DNA of 6,471 nt from Ignavibacteriales bacterium (GCA_007280825.1 QYQI01000077.1:1-6471); one strand, 5' to 3'; numbered from the stretch's first letter, positions 1-6,113 are shown. Made by a program: numbers and translations. The notes: generated by a model from the letters alone, not told the origin.

Positions 1-408
1 CATTGCGTACTCGTCGTTTGAAGAAGGATTAGCCGGTCCGCGCATTGCATCACAGTCTTTCGATTTCAACCATTCTCTTGCAGTTTCAAAAAGTTTGTTA
101 GCTACTTCTTGATCATCTATACATTCAAAAAATCCGAAGAACCCAACTTTATCATTATGATATTTATTGTGAAGATCATTTTTTATTGCAGCAATTCTTC
201 CCACAAGTTCACCGTCTCTTTCAGCTAAGAACATTTCCATCTCAGCATGCTTAAAGAACGGATTCTTATTTCGATCTAAAATTTTTTTCTTATCGAAGAT
301 TAAAGGCGGGACCCAGTGAGGATAATCTTTGTAGATTTTCCATGCAAATTTTATGAATGTATCAACGTCCTTTTTAGTGCGGACGGTTCTAATATTTATT
401 TGTGACAT
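1..408 (-). CDS. GNAT-like N-acetyltransferase (YghO-type), C-terminus cut by window edge
   Basis: This reading frame gives 136 residues from an ATG at 408–406 and runs off the left edge with no stop, so only the N-terminal part of a protein that is usually about 370–390 residues long is visible. Recognisable blocks, in order, are WKIYKDYPHWVPPL (about 23–36), LAERDGELVGRIAAI (61–75, a GNAT-like beta strand pair), GFFGFFECIDD (89–99) and MRGPANPSSNDE (122–133). These match from memory a family of uncharacterised bacterial proteins annotated as GNAT or YghO-like acyltransferases; the acyl acceptor is unknown. A short GGAA lies 5 bases before the ATG, and no strong promoter is visible. The attC-like palindrome sits directly upstream. 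The identity of the family is fairly secure, its biochemical role is not. No signal peptide is visible, so it is probably cytoplasmic. Confidence 0.85.
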   Translation of the reverse strand, partial: MSQINIRTVRTKKDVDTFIKFAWKIYKDYPHWVPPLIFDKKKILDRNKNPFFKHAEMEMFLAERDGELVGRIAAIKNDLHNKYHNDKVGFFGFFECIDDQEVANKLFETAREWLKSKDCDAMRGPANPSSNDEYAM

Positions 409-428
409 CGAAATTCCATATCGAGCCG

Positions 429-534
429 GGTATTGCTGCAGTGGCGGATTGCACTACACTTCAATAAACCACTACAGTTTGATAGTAGCTCTACACTTGA
501 ATTTATCACTGCACCCGCCATTGTCAGCAATACC
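429..534. repeat. Long imperfect palindrome, attC-like intergenic repeat
   Basis: The outer arms are 429–447 (GGTATTGCTGCAGTGGCGG) and 515–534, whose reverse complement is GGTATTGCTGACAATGGCGG. They pair over almost their whole length with one unpaired base and one G·T pair. Pairing continues inward imperfectly (GATTGCACT at about 448–456 against AGTG/TGCAC at about 507–513). Inside are a short CTAC/GTAG hairpin (472–475 with 485–488) and a near-direct repeat, CTACACTTCAAT (455–466) and CTACACTTGAAT (491–502). Unpaired bases in a long folded arm, followed by GTTAGC at 537, recall integron attC sites and dispersed repeats seen in Bacteroidota. That family link is from memory and not proven. 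The element fills most of the spacer between the glycosyltransferase stop and the acetyltransferase start. Confidence 0.6.
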
Positions 535-536
535 AT

Positions 537-551
537 GTTAGCAGCTGGCAT
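537..551 (+). repeat. 15-base inverted repeat, left copy beside the glycosyltransferase gene
   Basis: The sequence GTTAGCAGCTGGCAT reads towards the glycosyltransferase gene. A copy matching at 13 of 15 positions lies in the opposite orientation at 1548–1562. It starts three bases after the palindrome ending at 534, the place where the GTT core would sit in an attC-type site. The repeat is directly visible; a recombination role is inference. Confidence 0.45.
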
Positions 552-600
552 ATTTTCTATTGATTAAGGCTATCATTTGGGATTTTGTTTTCGTCTGTGA

Positions 601-1503
601 TTAGTTGTAAATATGAAAATTTGACTCCATGATGCCCAATATATTTGAGTCCACATTTTCATCAAATTTTCTTGCAAATAAATTATCACCAGTTAATAAA
701 AAATCAATGTCGTCTTTCGTAAATGTTTTTGGTCGTAATTTTATGTTCCCGTGTGGTATCCATATTATAGCTCTTTTATCGTCATTTATTATTTTTCCGT
801 TAAACGAGGTATTCATCATTACTGTCTGAAAGAAGGATTCATCTGCTATTAACGTATGAAGGTAGTAATCCTCAAACTTTTTCGCTTCACCACTATTACA
901 AATGAATTCACAACATGCTCTTGTCAATACCATCCATTGTCCACCGATGTAGGATATTACATCTTTAAGATAAGCTCTTTTGTAAGAAACTCCCGAAAAA
1001 CCTGTGTCTGTTTCTACAAAATAATTTTCAATGCGGTTCATGGTTTCTGGTCTTTCTGTAGCCTGATTTGCAATTTTTATGAAATTATTTCCCTTATTCT
1101 TACTAAGAAAATCATGAATAAAATCTTGGGATTTTAGCGGAAAATCCTGTCCGCTAAGATTGATAAAAAAATCCCAGTCAACATTTAAATTTAAAAGGTA
1201 TTTAATGCCATTTAATTCAGCTTGAACCATACTATACCCTCCCCAAACTACATTTTCACTTTCTAAGATATATGCGTTAGAAAAATTTGCTAAAAAATCT
1301 TGAATGTCTTCATAAATCTCTAAACCAGTTTTTTGGTCCACATGTATTAAATAATAATTTTCTGGGTGGTAAATAGCTCTAAAAAGCCTTTTAAACTGTT
1401 CGGGAAAGCGATGAACCAAAATGAAGTAGGCAATTTTAGTTTGTCCACTTGGGGTGTCAAAATTTGATTTTTCTTTTTGTGTTGAAATAATTTTTTCTGT
1501 CAT
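601..1503 (-). CDS. Glycosyltransferase family 14, core-2/I-branching type
   Basis: The 300-residue product has the GT14 pattern throughout: IAYFILVHR (24–32), HVDQK (54–58), VVWGGYSMV (85–93), the hallmark INLSGQDFPL (114–123), GGQWMVLTR (187–195) and ADESFFQT (220–227), where Glu222 is the likely catalytic base by analogy with animal core-2 N-acetylglucosaminyltransferase. The tail FARKF (276–280) fits the family's basic sugar-nucleotide contact. Length is usual for the bacterial branch. There is no signal peptide or membrane segment, unlike the Golgi enzymes, so it probably acts in the cytoplasm on a surface glycan or glycolipid; the donor (UDP-GlcNAc or UDP-xylose are typical) cannot be told. 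The ATG at 1503 has only a purine-rich AAAGAAAA leader. The gene looks even more AT-rich than the upstream PLP enzyme and lies between 15-base inverted repeats, which hints at acquisition. It lies 126 bases downstream of the PLP enzyme on the same strand, so cotranscription is possible. Confidence 0.92.
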   Translation of the reverse strand: MTEKIISTQKEKSNFDTPSGQTKIAYFILVHRFPEQFKRLFRAIYHPENYYLIHVDQKTGLEIYEDIQDFLANFSNAYILESENVVWGGYSMVQAELNGIKYLLNLNVDWDFFINLSGQDFPLKSQDFIHDFLSKNKGNNFIKIANQATERPETMNRIENYFVETDTGFSGVSYKRAYLKDVISYIGGQWMVLTRACCEFICNSGEAKKFEDYYLHTLIADESFFQTVMMNTSFNGKIINDDKRAIIWIPHGNIKLRPKTFTKDDIDFLLTGDNLFARKFDENVDSNILGIMESNFHIYN

Positions 1504-1547
1504 TTTTTCTTTTTGTTAAAATTTTAGTTTAGTAATATGCAGTTCAA

Positions 1548-1562
1548 ATGCTTGCTGCTAAC
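1548..1562 (-). repeat. 15-base inverted repeat, right copy beside the glycosyltransferase gene
   Basis: On the minus strand this reads GTTAGCAGCAAGCAT, against GTTAGCAGCTGGCAT at 537–551. It lies in the 126-base spacer between the PLP enzyme and the glycosyltransferase. The rest of that spacer shows no gene and no convincing terminator. Unlike the left copy it has no long palindrome beside it. Confidence 0.4.
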
Positions 1563-1629
1563 TAATAAATAAGACTGCTGGAATTTTTGTTCTAGGAATA
1601 AACTCACAAGGCAGCCTTTCAAAGATTTG

Positions 1630-2823
1630 TTAGATTAAACCGATCTCTCTACCAACTTTCTTGAATGTGCTGATTATAAAATCTAAATGTTCATCTTCAT
1701 GCGTAGACATATAGCTTGTTCTCATCATTTGCCTCCCTTGAGGAACTCCCGGTGAAATGAATACATTTACGAAAACACCGGCATCATAAAGTTTACGCCA
1801 CATTGCAAAAGCTAATTCATCATTTCCAACAATAACAGGAACGATAGCTGTTCTCCCATCAATTATCTTAAAGCCGGCTTCGGTTAATTCTTTTCTTACT
1901 TTGTTTGCATTATTAATCAACTTTGGAACTCTCCAAGGTTCTTTTTTCAAAATATCTAAAGCAGCAAGAGCTGCAGCAACAGCCGCTGGAGTTGGAGATG
2001 CACTGAATATTAATGCTGCTGAATGATGCTTGAGATAATTAATAACTCTTTCTTTACCGGCTACAAATCCGCCGAGCGATGCAAATGTTTTACTGAATGT
2101 TCCCATTGTTAGATCAACTTCATTTTCCAGATTAAATTCGCTTGCTGTCCCTCTTCCACCTTTACCGATTACACCGACAGCATGAGCATCGTCTATTAAT
2201 GTTCTTGCATTGTATTTCTTTGCCAAAGCTACAAGCTTTTCTAGATCAACAATCTCTCCACCCGTACTAAAAACGCCATCGCTAACAATTAGCTTACCTG
2301 CATCTTTTGGTAATTTCTGTAAAACTCTTTCGAGGTCATCCATATCATTATGTTTGTAACGTTCAAGATTTGCAGTAATTCCTTTAGCCATCATTTGTCC
2401 GGCAACAATACAAGCATGATTATCTTTATCGGAAACAACGTACTCATCTCTCCCTTGAACCAAAGTTGGAATTATTCCTTGAGCAGTTTGATATCCAGTA
2501 GAAAATAGAAGTACTGCTTCCGCACCAAAAAATTCTGCAAGTTTTTTTTCTAGTTCTATGTGTAGATCTAAAGTCCCTGTAAGATAACGGGAACCTGAAC
2601 AACCGGTTCCATATTTTTCAACAGCTTTAATAGCAGCTTCTTTAACCAATGGATGAGCAGTGAGTCCTAAATAATTATTTGACCCCGCCATTACCATTTT
2701 TTTGCCTTCGATTTGAACAACTGGACCTTCGTTCTCTTCTATGGCGCGGAAATATGGATACAACCCCAATGCTTTAACATCGTCTGCACGTGTGAAATCA
2801 TAACATTTTTGAAATAAGTCCAA
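1630..2823 (-). CDS. spt: Serine palmitoyltransferase-like PLP enzyme (alpha-oxoamine synthase family)
   Basis: The 397-residue protein is a full-length fold-type I PLP enzyme of the group holding serine palmitoyltransferase, 8-amino-7-oxononanoate synthase (BioF), 2-amino-3-ketobutyrate CoA ligase (Kbl) and ALA synthase. Visible residues are His136 (DNHAC, stacking on PLP), Asp211 and His214 (DDAHAVG), the Schiff-base Lys245 (TFSKTFASLGG) and a substrate-binding Arg near 368 (MMRTSYMSTHEDEHL). AGSNNYLGLT (46–55) and GTGCSGSRYLTGT (72–84) are shared by the family. The spacing Asp–His–Lys (211, 214, 245) equals that of Sphingomonas SPT (231, 234, 265). The N-terminus MDLFQKCYDFTRADDVKALGLYPYF resembles proteins annotated as SPT more than BioF or Kbl, and no biotin gene or threonine dehydrogenase is nearby. 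It would join serine and a fatty acyl thioester to give 3-ketosphinganine in the cytosol. The start is a TTG with a strong GGAGGA before it. BioF or Kbl activity remains possible. Confidence 0.85.
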   Translation of the reverse strand: MDLFQKCYDFTRADDVKALGLYPYFRAIEENEGPVVQIEGKKMVMAGSNNYLGLTAHPLVKEAAIKAVEKYGTGCSGSRYLTGTLDLHIELEKKLAEFFGAEAVLLFSTGYQTAQGIIPTLVQGRDEYVVSDKDNHACIVAGQMMAKGITANLERYKHNDMDDLERVLQKLPKDAGKLIVSDGVFSTGGEIVDLEKLVALAKKYNARTLIDDAHAVGVIGKGGRGTASEFNLENEVDLTMGTFSKTFASLGGFVAGKERVINYLKHHSAALIFSASPTPAAVAAALAALDILKKEPWRVPKLINNANKVRKELTEAGFKIIDGRTAIVPVIVGNDELAFAMWRKLYDAGVFVNVFISPGVPQGRQMMRTSYMSTHEDEHLDFIISTFKKVGREIGLI

Positions 2824-2826
2824 AAT

Positions 2827-2832
2827 TCCTCC
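2827..2832 (-). promoter_or_regulatory. Shine-Dalgarno site that fixes a TTG start
   Basis: GGAGGA on the minus strand lies 3 bases before the TTG at 2823–2821. It is the strongest ribosome site in the window, with tighter spacing than usual. No in-frame ATG lies nearby that would preserve the conserved N-terminus, so TTG is taken as the start. Confidence 0.65.
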
Positions 2833-2878
2833 GGATTATTTTTCTTGTATTAAATTTTCTATTTTTAGATTGCTTGAA

Positions 2879-2907
2879 ATTCGAGTAAATGATTTTACGA
2901 GCGTCAA
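2879..2907 (-). promoter_or_regulatory. Possible promoter of the PLP enzyme gene
   Basis: On the minus strand TTGACG (2907–2902) is followed after 17 bases by TCGAAT (2884–2879), a sigma-70-like layout with a good −35 and a poor −10, about 55 bases before the TTG start. A small hairpin, GTAAA–TGAT–TTTAC (2885–2898), lies in its spacer. It fits the Bacteroidota TAnnTTTG consensus poorly, so this is tentative. Confidence 0.25.
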
Positions 2908-2915
2908 TATAATGA

Positions 2916-2931
2916 AATTATATTTATAATT
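2916..2931. repeat. AT-rich palindrome before the dehydrogenase gene
   Basis: AATTATA-TT-TATAATT is a perfect palindrome with a 2-base centre, ending 12 bases before the ATG at 2944. A TATAAT (2908–2913) lies just upstream and another (2925–2930) lies within the right arm, without a clear −35. It could be an operator or only AT-rich promoter DNA. Confidence 0.35.
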
Positions 2932-2943
2932 AATAAAACGTAT

Positions 2944-3930
2944 ATGAAAAATATCTCTGTTGTAACCGGTGCTTCAGGTTTCGTAGGCAGTCACCTTGTT
3001 GATAAACTATTAGCTGAAGGTCATCAAGTTAAGTGTATCTTAAGAAAGACAAGCTCTAAACGATGGTTGGAAAATAAACCCGTAGAAATTATTGATACAG
3101 GATTATTTGATAAAGATACTCTTAAAAAAATCCTCAAAGATGCTGATTATCTTTTTCATGTGGCAGGAGTAGTAAAAGCAAAAAATAAAGAGGACTACTT
3201 TAAGGGGAATGTTGAAACAACACAAAATCTTTTGGATATACTTTCTGAAGTTAATCCAAATATAAAACGTGTTGTTATTGTAAGCAGTCAAACTGCATGT
3301 GGTCCTTCGCTTGATGGAAGACCTGTTACAGAAGAAACTAAAGAACATCCCATCACAACTTACGGAAGAAGTAAGTATGCCCAGGAACAGTTAGCAAAAA
3401 AGTATATGGGCAAACTTCCGATTACTATTATTCGTCCGCCTGCTATTTATGGTGCGCGCGATACCGAGATCTATCTTTTTTTCAAAACTTATAAACAAGG
3501 TTTAATGGGTCTAATCGGTTTTGATAAAAAACAAGTTAGTATTGTTCATGTTGAAGATTTGGTAAACGGAATTTATTTGGCGGCTACATCGCAAAAAGCA
3601 ATTGGTCAAACATATTTTATAGGAAGTGAGCAATATTACAATTGGGAAGAAATTGGTAAAGTTTGTCATAAAGCATTCGGGAAGAAAGCTTTCACAATAA
3701 AAATTCCTCATTTTATTGTTTACACTGTAGCGACAGTTGCACAATTTTTTTCACTCTTCAGTTCGAAAGCTGCAACTTTTAATTTAGAAAAAGCACGTGA
3801 TTTTGTTCAGAGCGCTTGGACGTGTGATGTTTCAAAAGCAGTTGATGATTTAGGATTTCGTCAGAATGTTTCTTTGGAAGATGGAATGAAGCGGACAATT
3901 GATTGGTATCGAGAAATGAAATGGCTTTAA
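2944..3930 (+). CDS. Extended short-chain dehydrogenase (NAD-dependent epimerase/3-beta-HSD type), candidate sphingolipid reductase
   Basis: The 328-residue protein begins with a Rossmann motif, VTGASGFVGSH (7–17), then FHVAGVVKA (71–79), a catalytic-type serine region VIVSSQTACG (111–120), the YxxxK pair Tyr140 and Lys144 (TTYGRSK), and IIRPPAIYG (162–170), which together define an extended SDR of the epimerase/dehydratase or 3-beta-hydroxysteroid dehydrogenase type. A hydrophobic stretch at about 255–272 may touch the membrane. Length is typical. The start ATG at 2944 is chosen because the Rossmann strand begins at once; no Shine-Dalgarno is visible. The gene is divergent from the serine palmitoyltransferase-like gene across a 120-base spacer. 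Since the bacterial ceramide reductase CerR of Caulobacter is also an epimerase-type SDR, reduction of 3-ketosphinganine or of oxidised ceramide is the favoured role. Sugar epimerase or flavonol/sterol-type reductase activity cannot be excluded. Confidence 0.85.
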   Translation: MKNISVVTGASGFVGSHLVDKLLAEGHQVKCILRKTSSKRWLENKPVEIIDTGLFDKDTLKKILKDADYLFHVAGVVKAKNKEDYFKGNVETTQNLLDILSEVNPNIKRVVIVSSQTACGPSLDGRPVTEETKEHPITTYGRSKYAQEQLAKKYMGKLPITIIRPPAIYGARDTEIYLFFKTYKQGLMGLIGFDKKQVSIVHVEDLVNGIYLAATSQKAIGQTYFIGSEQYYNWEEIGKVCHKAFGKKAFTIKIPHFIVYTVATVAQFFSLFSSKAATFNLEKARDFVQSAWTCDVSKAVDDLGFRQNVSLEDGMKRTIDWYREMKWL

Positions 3931-3940
3931 ATGAGTGTAG

Positions 3941-3993
3941 AGTGTAGAACGAAGAGTTCTGAATTTGAAAAACTTCTATATGCGTTCTACACT
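3941..3993. repeat. 11-bp perfect inverted repeat between convergent genes
   Basis: AGTGTAGAACG (3941–3951) and CGTTCTACACT (3983–3993) are exact reverse complements around a 31-base loop. The left arm is preceded by a tandem copy of AGTGTAG (3934–3940). The right arm overlaps the stop codon of the lipoprotein gene at 3992–3994. Its place between two convergent genes suits a bidirectional terminator, but neither side has a good T-tract and the loop is long, so an intergenic repeat is as likely. Confidence 0.5.
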
Positions 3994-4411
3994 ATAAAAT
4001 ATTCTTTGCTCCTTCTTTAATCCATGTTTTTATTCCATTAATCTGATTTGTATTAAGTGGCTTATAAGGTGAACCAAGCGGTGGCATAATATTTCCGCTT
4101 GTTCCTTCTATGGACCAAACAAGTTTACTGTTCTGCGGTAACAAAGGTGCAACAACGAGATAGTTTTGAGTTGTGTTTGAGTAAGAAGTTAAACTTAATC
4201 CTGATGCACTTGTCTGATCATCATGGCATCCGGCACCTGCACAATGTGCTGTGAGTACCGGTTGAATATACACTGAGTAACTAACATTAGACGATGGAAT
4301 TGTTATGTTGTCGATTCCTGTTATGTTCGCTGTGTCATCGCAAGCTGCTATAAACATTATACTGAAAAGAGAAAGTATTAAAAAAATATTTATTGCTGAT
4401 CTATATTTCAT
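3992..4411 (-). CDS. Small lipoprotein with a c-type haem domain (CX4CH)
   Basis: The 139-residue product starts with a lipoprotein signal, MKYRSAINIFLILSLFSIMF followed by IAAC, with the lipid-carrying Cys24. The mature part has SYSVYIQPVLTAHCAGAGCH: Cys57, Cys62 and His63 form a CX4CH motif where CX2CH is usual. NIMPPLGS (108–115) supplies Met109 as a likely sixth ligand, and the end, NQINGIKTWIKEGAKN, is the final helix typical of small class I-like cytochrome c domains. CX4CH is known from tetrahaem cytochromes c3, so haem attachment is credible. It would be an envelope-anchored electron carrier, or a domain relative that has lost haem; partners are unknown. The ATG at 4411 has only a loose GGTAAGAA before it. 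A good Bacteroidota-type promoter lies upstream. It is divergent from the PhoD-like gene and convergent with the dehydrogenase. Confidence 0.8.
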   Translation of the reverse strand: MKYRSAINIFLILSLFSIMFIAACDDTANITGIDNITIPSSNVSYSVYIQPVLTAHCAGAGCHDDQTSASGLSLTSYSNTTQNYLVVAPLLPQNSKLVWSIEGTSGNIMPPLGSPYKPLNTNQINGIKTWIKEGAKNIL

Positions 4412-4433
4412 TTATTCTTACCGTTGTTTAATG

Positions 4434-4464
4434 CAAAGATATTTTTGTTCTCAGTCTAATTCAA
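4434..4464 (-). promoter_or_regulatory. Bacteroidota-type promoter of the lipoprotein gene
   Basis: On the minus strand TTG (4464–4462) is followed after exactly 20 bases by TATCTTTG (4441–4434), a full match to the TAnnTTTG −7 box. It ends 22 bases before the ATG. Confidence 0.55.
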
Positions 4465-4472
4465 TTCTTTTA

Positions 4473-4503
4473 TTGGGGTATAGAAAAATATTCGTTATTT
4501 TTC
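4473..4503 (+). promoter_or_regulatory. Possible Bacteroidota-type promoter of the PhoD-like gene
   Basis: TTG (4473–4475) and TATTTTTC (4496–4503) are 20 bases apart, a one-base departure from TAnnTTTG, 33 bases before the start codon. An inverted repeat covers the spacer and the −7 box. Confidence 0.4.
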
Positions 4504-4506
4504 TAT
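4480..4506. promoter_or_regulatory. 11-bp inverted repeat over the PhoD-like promoter, operator-like
   Basis: ATAGAAAAATA (4480–4490), loop TTCGT, and TATTTTTCTAT (4496–4506) are perfect reverse complements. The repeat lies across the candidate promoter, so it may bind a repressor or regulator, for example in response to phosphate. It could also form a weak AT-rich hairpin in RNA, but it lies mostly before the expected transcript start. Confidence 0.45.
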
Positions 4507-4524
4507 TAATGTAAAACATTATAT

Positions 4525-4530
4525 AAGGAA
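4525..4530 (+). promoter_or_regulatory. Ribosome binding site of the PhoD-like gene
   Basis: AAGGAA lies 6 bases before the ATG at 4537 and supports that start. An ATG at 4532 opens only the two-codon frame ATG-AAA-TGA, which overlaps the true start by ATGA-type spacing. Confidence 0.6.
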
Positions 4531-4536
4531 TATGAA

Positions 4537-5877
4537 ATGAAAGTTCCTGTTAAAATCTATTATCTCTGTATTATCTTTTTCTTATCGGCGGAATTATTTG
4601 CTCAAGATCTCTTGCAAGCCGGTCCGATGGTTGGCTATAGCGCCATGAGAGAAACAGTACTCTGGGTACAAACTAAATCATCCGCAAGAGTTAAATTCGT
4701 TTATTGGGATGTAAATGATCTTCAGAAAAAATATTCTACCAAAGAAATAATTACAAGAGACGAAGAAGCGTTTACTGCTAAATTGATATGTGATCAATTA
4801 GAACCCGGGCAAAAATATAATTATGAACTTTATTTTAATGGGAAAAAAGTTATACGTCCCTATGATCTGAAATTTCAAACTCAAGAACTTTGGCAATGGA
4901 GAAAAGATCCGCCGGAAGTTAATTTTGTTACCGGAAGCTGTTTGTACATAAACGAACCTATATACGATAGACCGGGAAAACCTTATGGTTCTGAATTCGA
5001 AATCTTAAAAAGTATCTATGATAAACATCCCGACTTTATGCTTTGGCTTGGTGACAATCTTTATTTACGTGAAGTTGATTTCGATTCTTGGACAGGAATT
5101 ATTAAAAGATACACACACGACCGCTCTCTGCCTGAATTACAGCCTGTTCTCGGTTCGATGTCTAACTATGCTATTTGGGACGATCACGATTATGGTCCCA
5201 ATGACAGCGACAGAGGATTTTATTTAAAAGATAAAACTTTAACAGCATTTAAACTTTTCTGGGCAAATCCTACTTATGGTATTAACGGAAAACCGGGTGT
5301 TACAACTTTTTTCCAATGGGGAGATGTTGATTTCTTTTTACTTGATGACCGTTATTACAGAACTCCTAACGATCGTAAAACCGGTGATAAAGAAATGTTT
5401 GGCGAAGAACAAATCCAATGGCTAATTGATAACCTTGTTAAAAGCCAAGCGCCATTTAAAATAATTGCAACCGGCGGACAAATGTTAAATCCTGTTGAAA
5501 AAGATTATATCGAACTTTATAATAGATTCCCTGAAGAGAAAACTAAACTTCTTAAACTAATTCAAGATGAAGGTATTGAAGGCGTAATATTTTTAACAGG
5601 TGATAGGCACCATTCAGAATTAACAAAACTTGCAAGAGTCGGGACATATCCGTTATATGATTTTACAATTTCATCTTTTACAGCAGGTGTTTCTCCCGGA
5701 AAAGATGAACAGAATAATTTTAGAGTACCCGGTAAAATTTCTGATGAGCATAACTTTGCAATTTTTAATATAAGCGGAAAAAGTAAAAACAGAATTTTGA
5801 AATGCACTGTATATGATGTAAAAGGGAAAGAATTATGGAATTATATTATCAATGAAAATGATTTGAAGAAAAAATAA
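4537..5877 (+). CDS. Secreted PhoD-family alkaline phosphatase/phosphodiesterase
   Basis: The 446-residue protein opens with a Sec signal peptide (hydrophobic 7–20, probable cleavage near FAQ at 21–23), lacking the twin arginine of Bacillus PhoD. Residues about 28–117 form the beta-rich PhoD N-terminal domain, containing RETVLWVQT (38–46). The metallophosphatase domain follows: FVTGSC with Cys135, MLWLGDNLY with Asp173 and Asn174, the hallmark IWDDHDYGPND (213–223, Asp216, His217, Asp218), and FLTGDRHHSEL with Asp356, His358 and His359. All usual metal-binding positions appear present, including the cysteine that ligates iron in PhoD. It should release phosphate from phosphoesters outside the cytoplasm, using Fe3+ and Ca2+ if it follows the family. 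Length is slightly shorter than many PhoD proteins. The gene has its own promoter candidate and an overlapping inverted repeat, and no clear terminator follows. Phospholipase D-like or phosphodiesterase preference cannot be judged. Confidence 0.92.
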   Translation: MKVPVKIYYLCIIFFLSAELFAQDLLQAGPMVGYSAMRETVLWVQTKSSARVKFVYWDVNDLQKKYSTKEIITRDEEAFTAKLICDQLEPGQKYNYELYFNGKKVIRPYDLKFQTQELWQWRKDPPEVNFVTGSCLYINEPIYDRPGKPYGSEFEILKSIYDKHPDFMLWLGDNLYLREVDFDSWTGIIKRYTHDRSLPELQPVLGSMSNYAIWDDHDYGPNDSDRGFYLKDKTLTAFKLFWANPTYGINGKPGVTTFFQWGDVDFFLLDDRYYRTPNDRKTGDKEMFGEEQIQWLIDNLVKSQAPFKIIATGGQMLNPVEKDYIELYNRFPEEKTKLLKLIQDEGIEGVIFLTGDRHHSELTKLARVGTYPLYDFTISSFTAGVSPGKDEQNNFRVPGKISDEHNFAIFNISGKSKNRILKCTVYDVKGKELWNYIINENDLKKK

Positions 5878-5909
5878 AAATTTCAATTATGAATTTTGAA
5901 TTGGCTTGA

Positions 5910-5940
5910 TTGACAAAACGAATACTGATTATTAGTTTTG
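5910..5940 (+). promoter_or_regulatory. Promoter of the tRNA-Ala gene, Bacteroidota type
   Basis: TTGACA begins at 5910, and 20 bases after its TTG comes TAGTTTTG (5933–5940), a full TAnnTTTG match. This puts the transcript start some 30–35 bases before the tRNA at 5981. Confidence 0.55.
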
Positions 5941-5980
5941 TTACAGTTGAAATAATTTTTTGAAATTAACAATTATTACT

Positions 5981-6053
<73 letters not shown>

Positions 6054-6058
6054 CAAAA

Positions 6059-6080
6059 AAAAGCGACATAAGTCGCTTTT
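6059..6080. terminator. Bidirectional intrinsic terminator
   Basis: GCGAC (6063–6067), loop ATAA, and GTCGC (6072–6076) form a stem extended by AAAA/TTTT. Plus-strand transcripts of the tRNA end in TTTTACTTT. Minus-strand transcripts of the helix-turn-helix gene meet eight consecutive T residues (6055–6062 on the plus strand are A). It serves both convergent units. Confidence 0.85.
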
Positions 6081-6113
6081 ACTTTAATAACAAGTTCCTT
6101 TTAACCAACTCGT

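Noticed and set aside
429..534. CRISPR array or intrinsic terminator
   Set aside because: There is no repeated unit with regular spacers, and no T-tract follows the long arms.
353..541. 62-codon open frame on the plus strand
   Set aside because: It crosses the acetyltransferase start and the palindrome and has no ribosome site or recognisable motif.
629..1137. Plus-strand open frames at 629–829 and 856–1137
   Set aside because: Both lie opposite the GT14 gene, whose conserved motifs fix the minus strand as coding.
3103..3744. Minus-strand open frames at 3103–3348 and 3511–3744
   Set aside because: They are antisense to the well-conserved dehydrogenase, are rich in Cys, Phe and Asn, and show no domain.
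5878..5909. Terminator after the PhoD-like gene
   Set aside because: Only short AT-rich pairing (CAATT with AATTG) is present, with no GC stem or T-tract.
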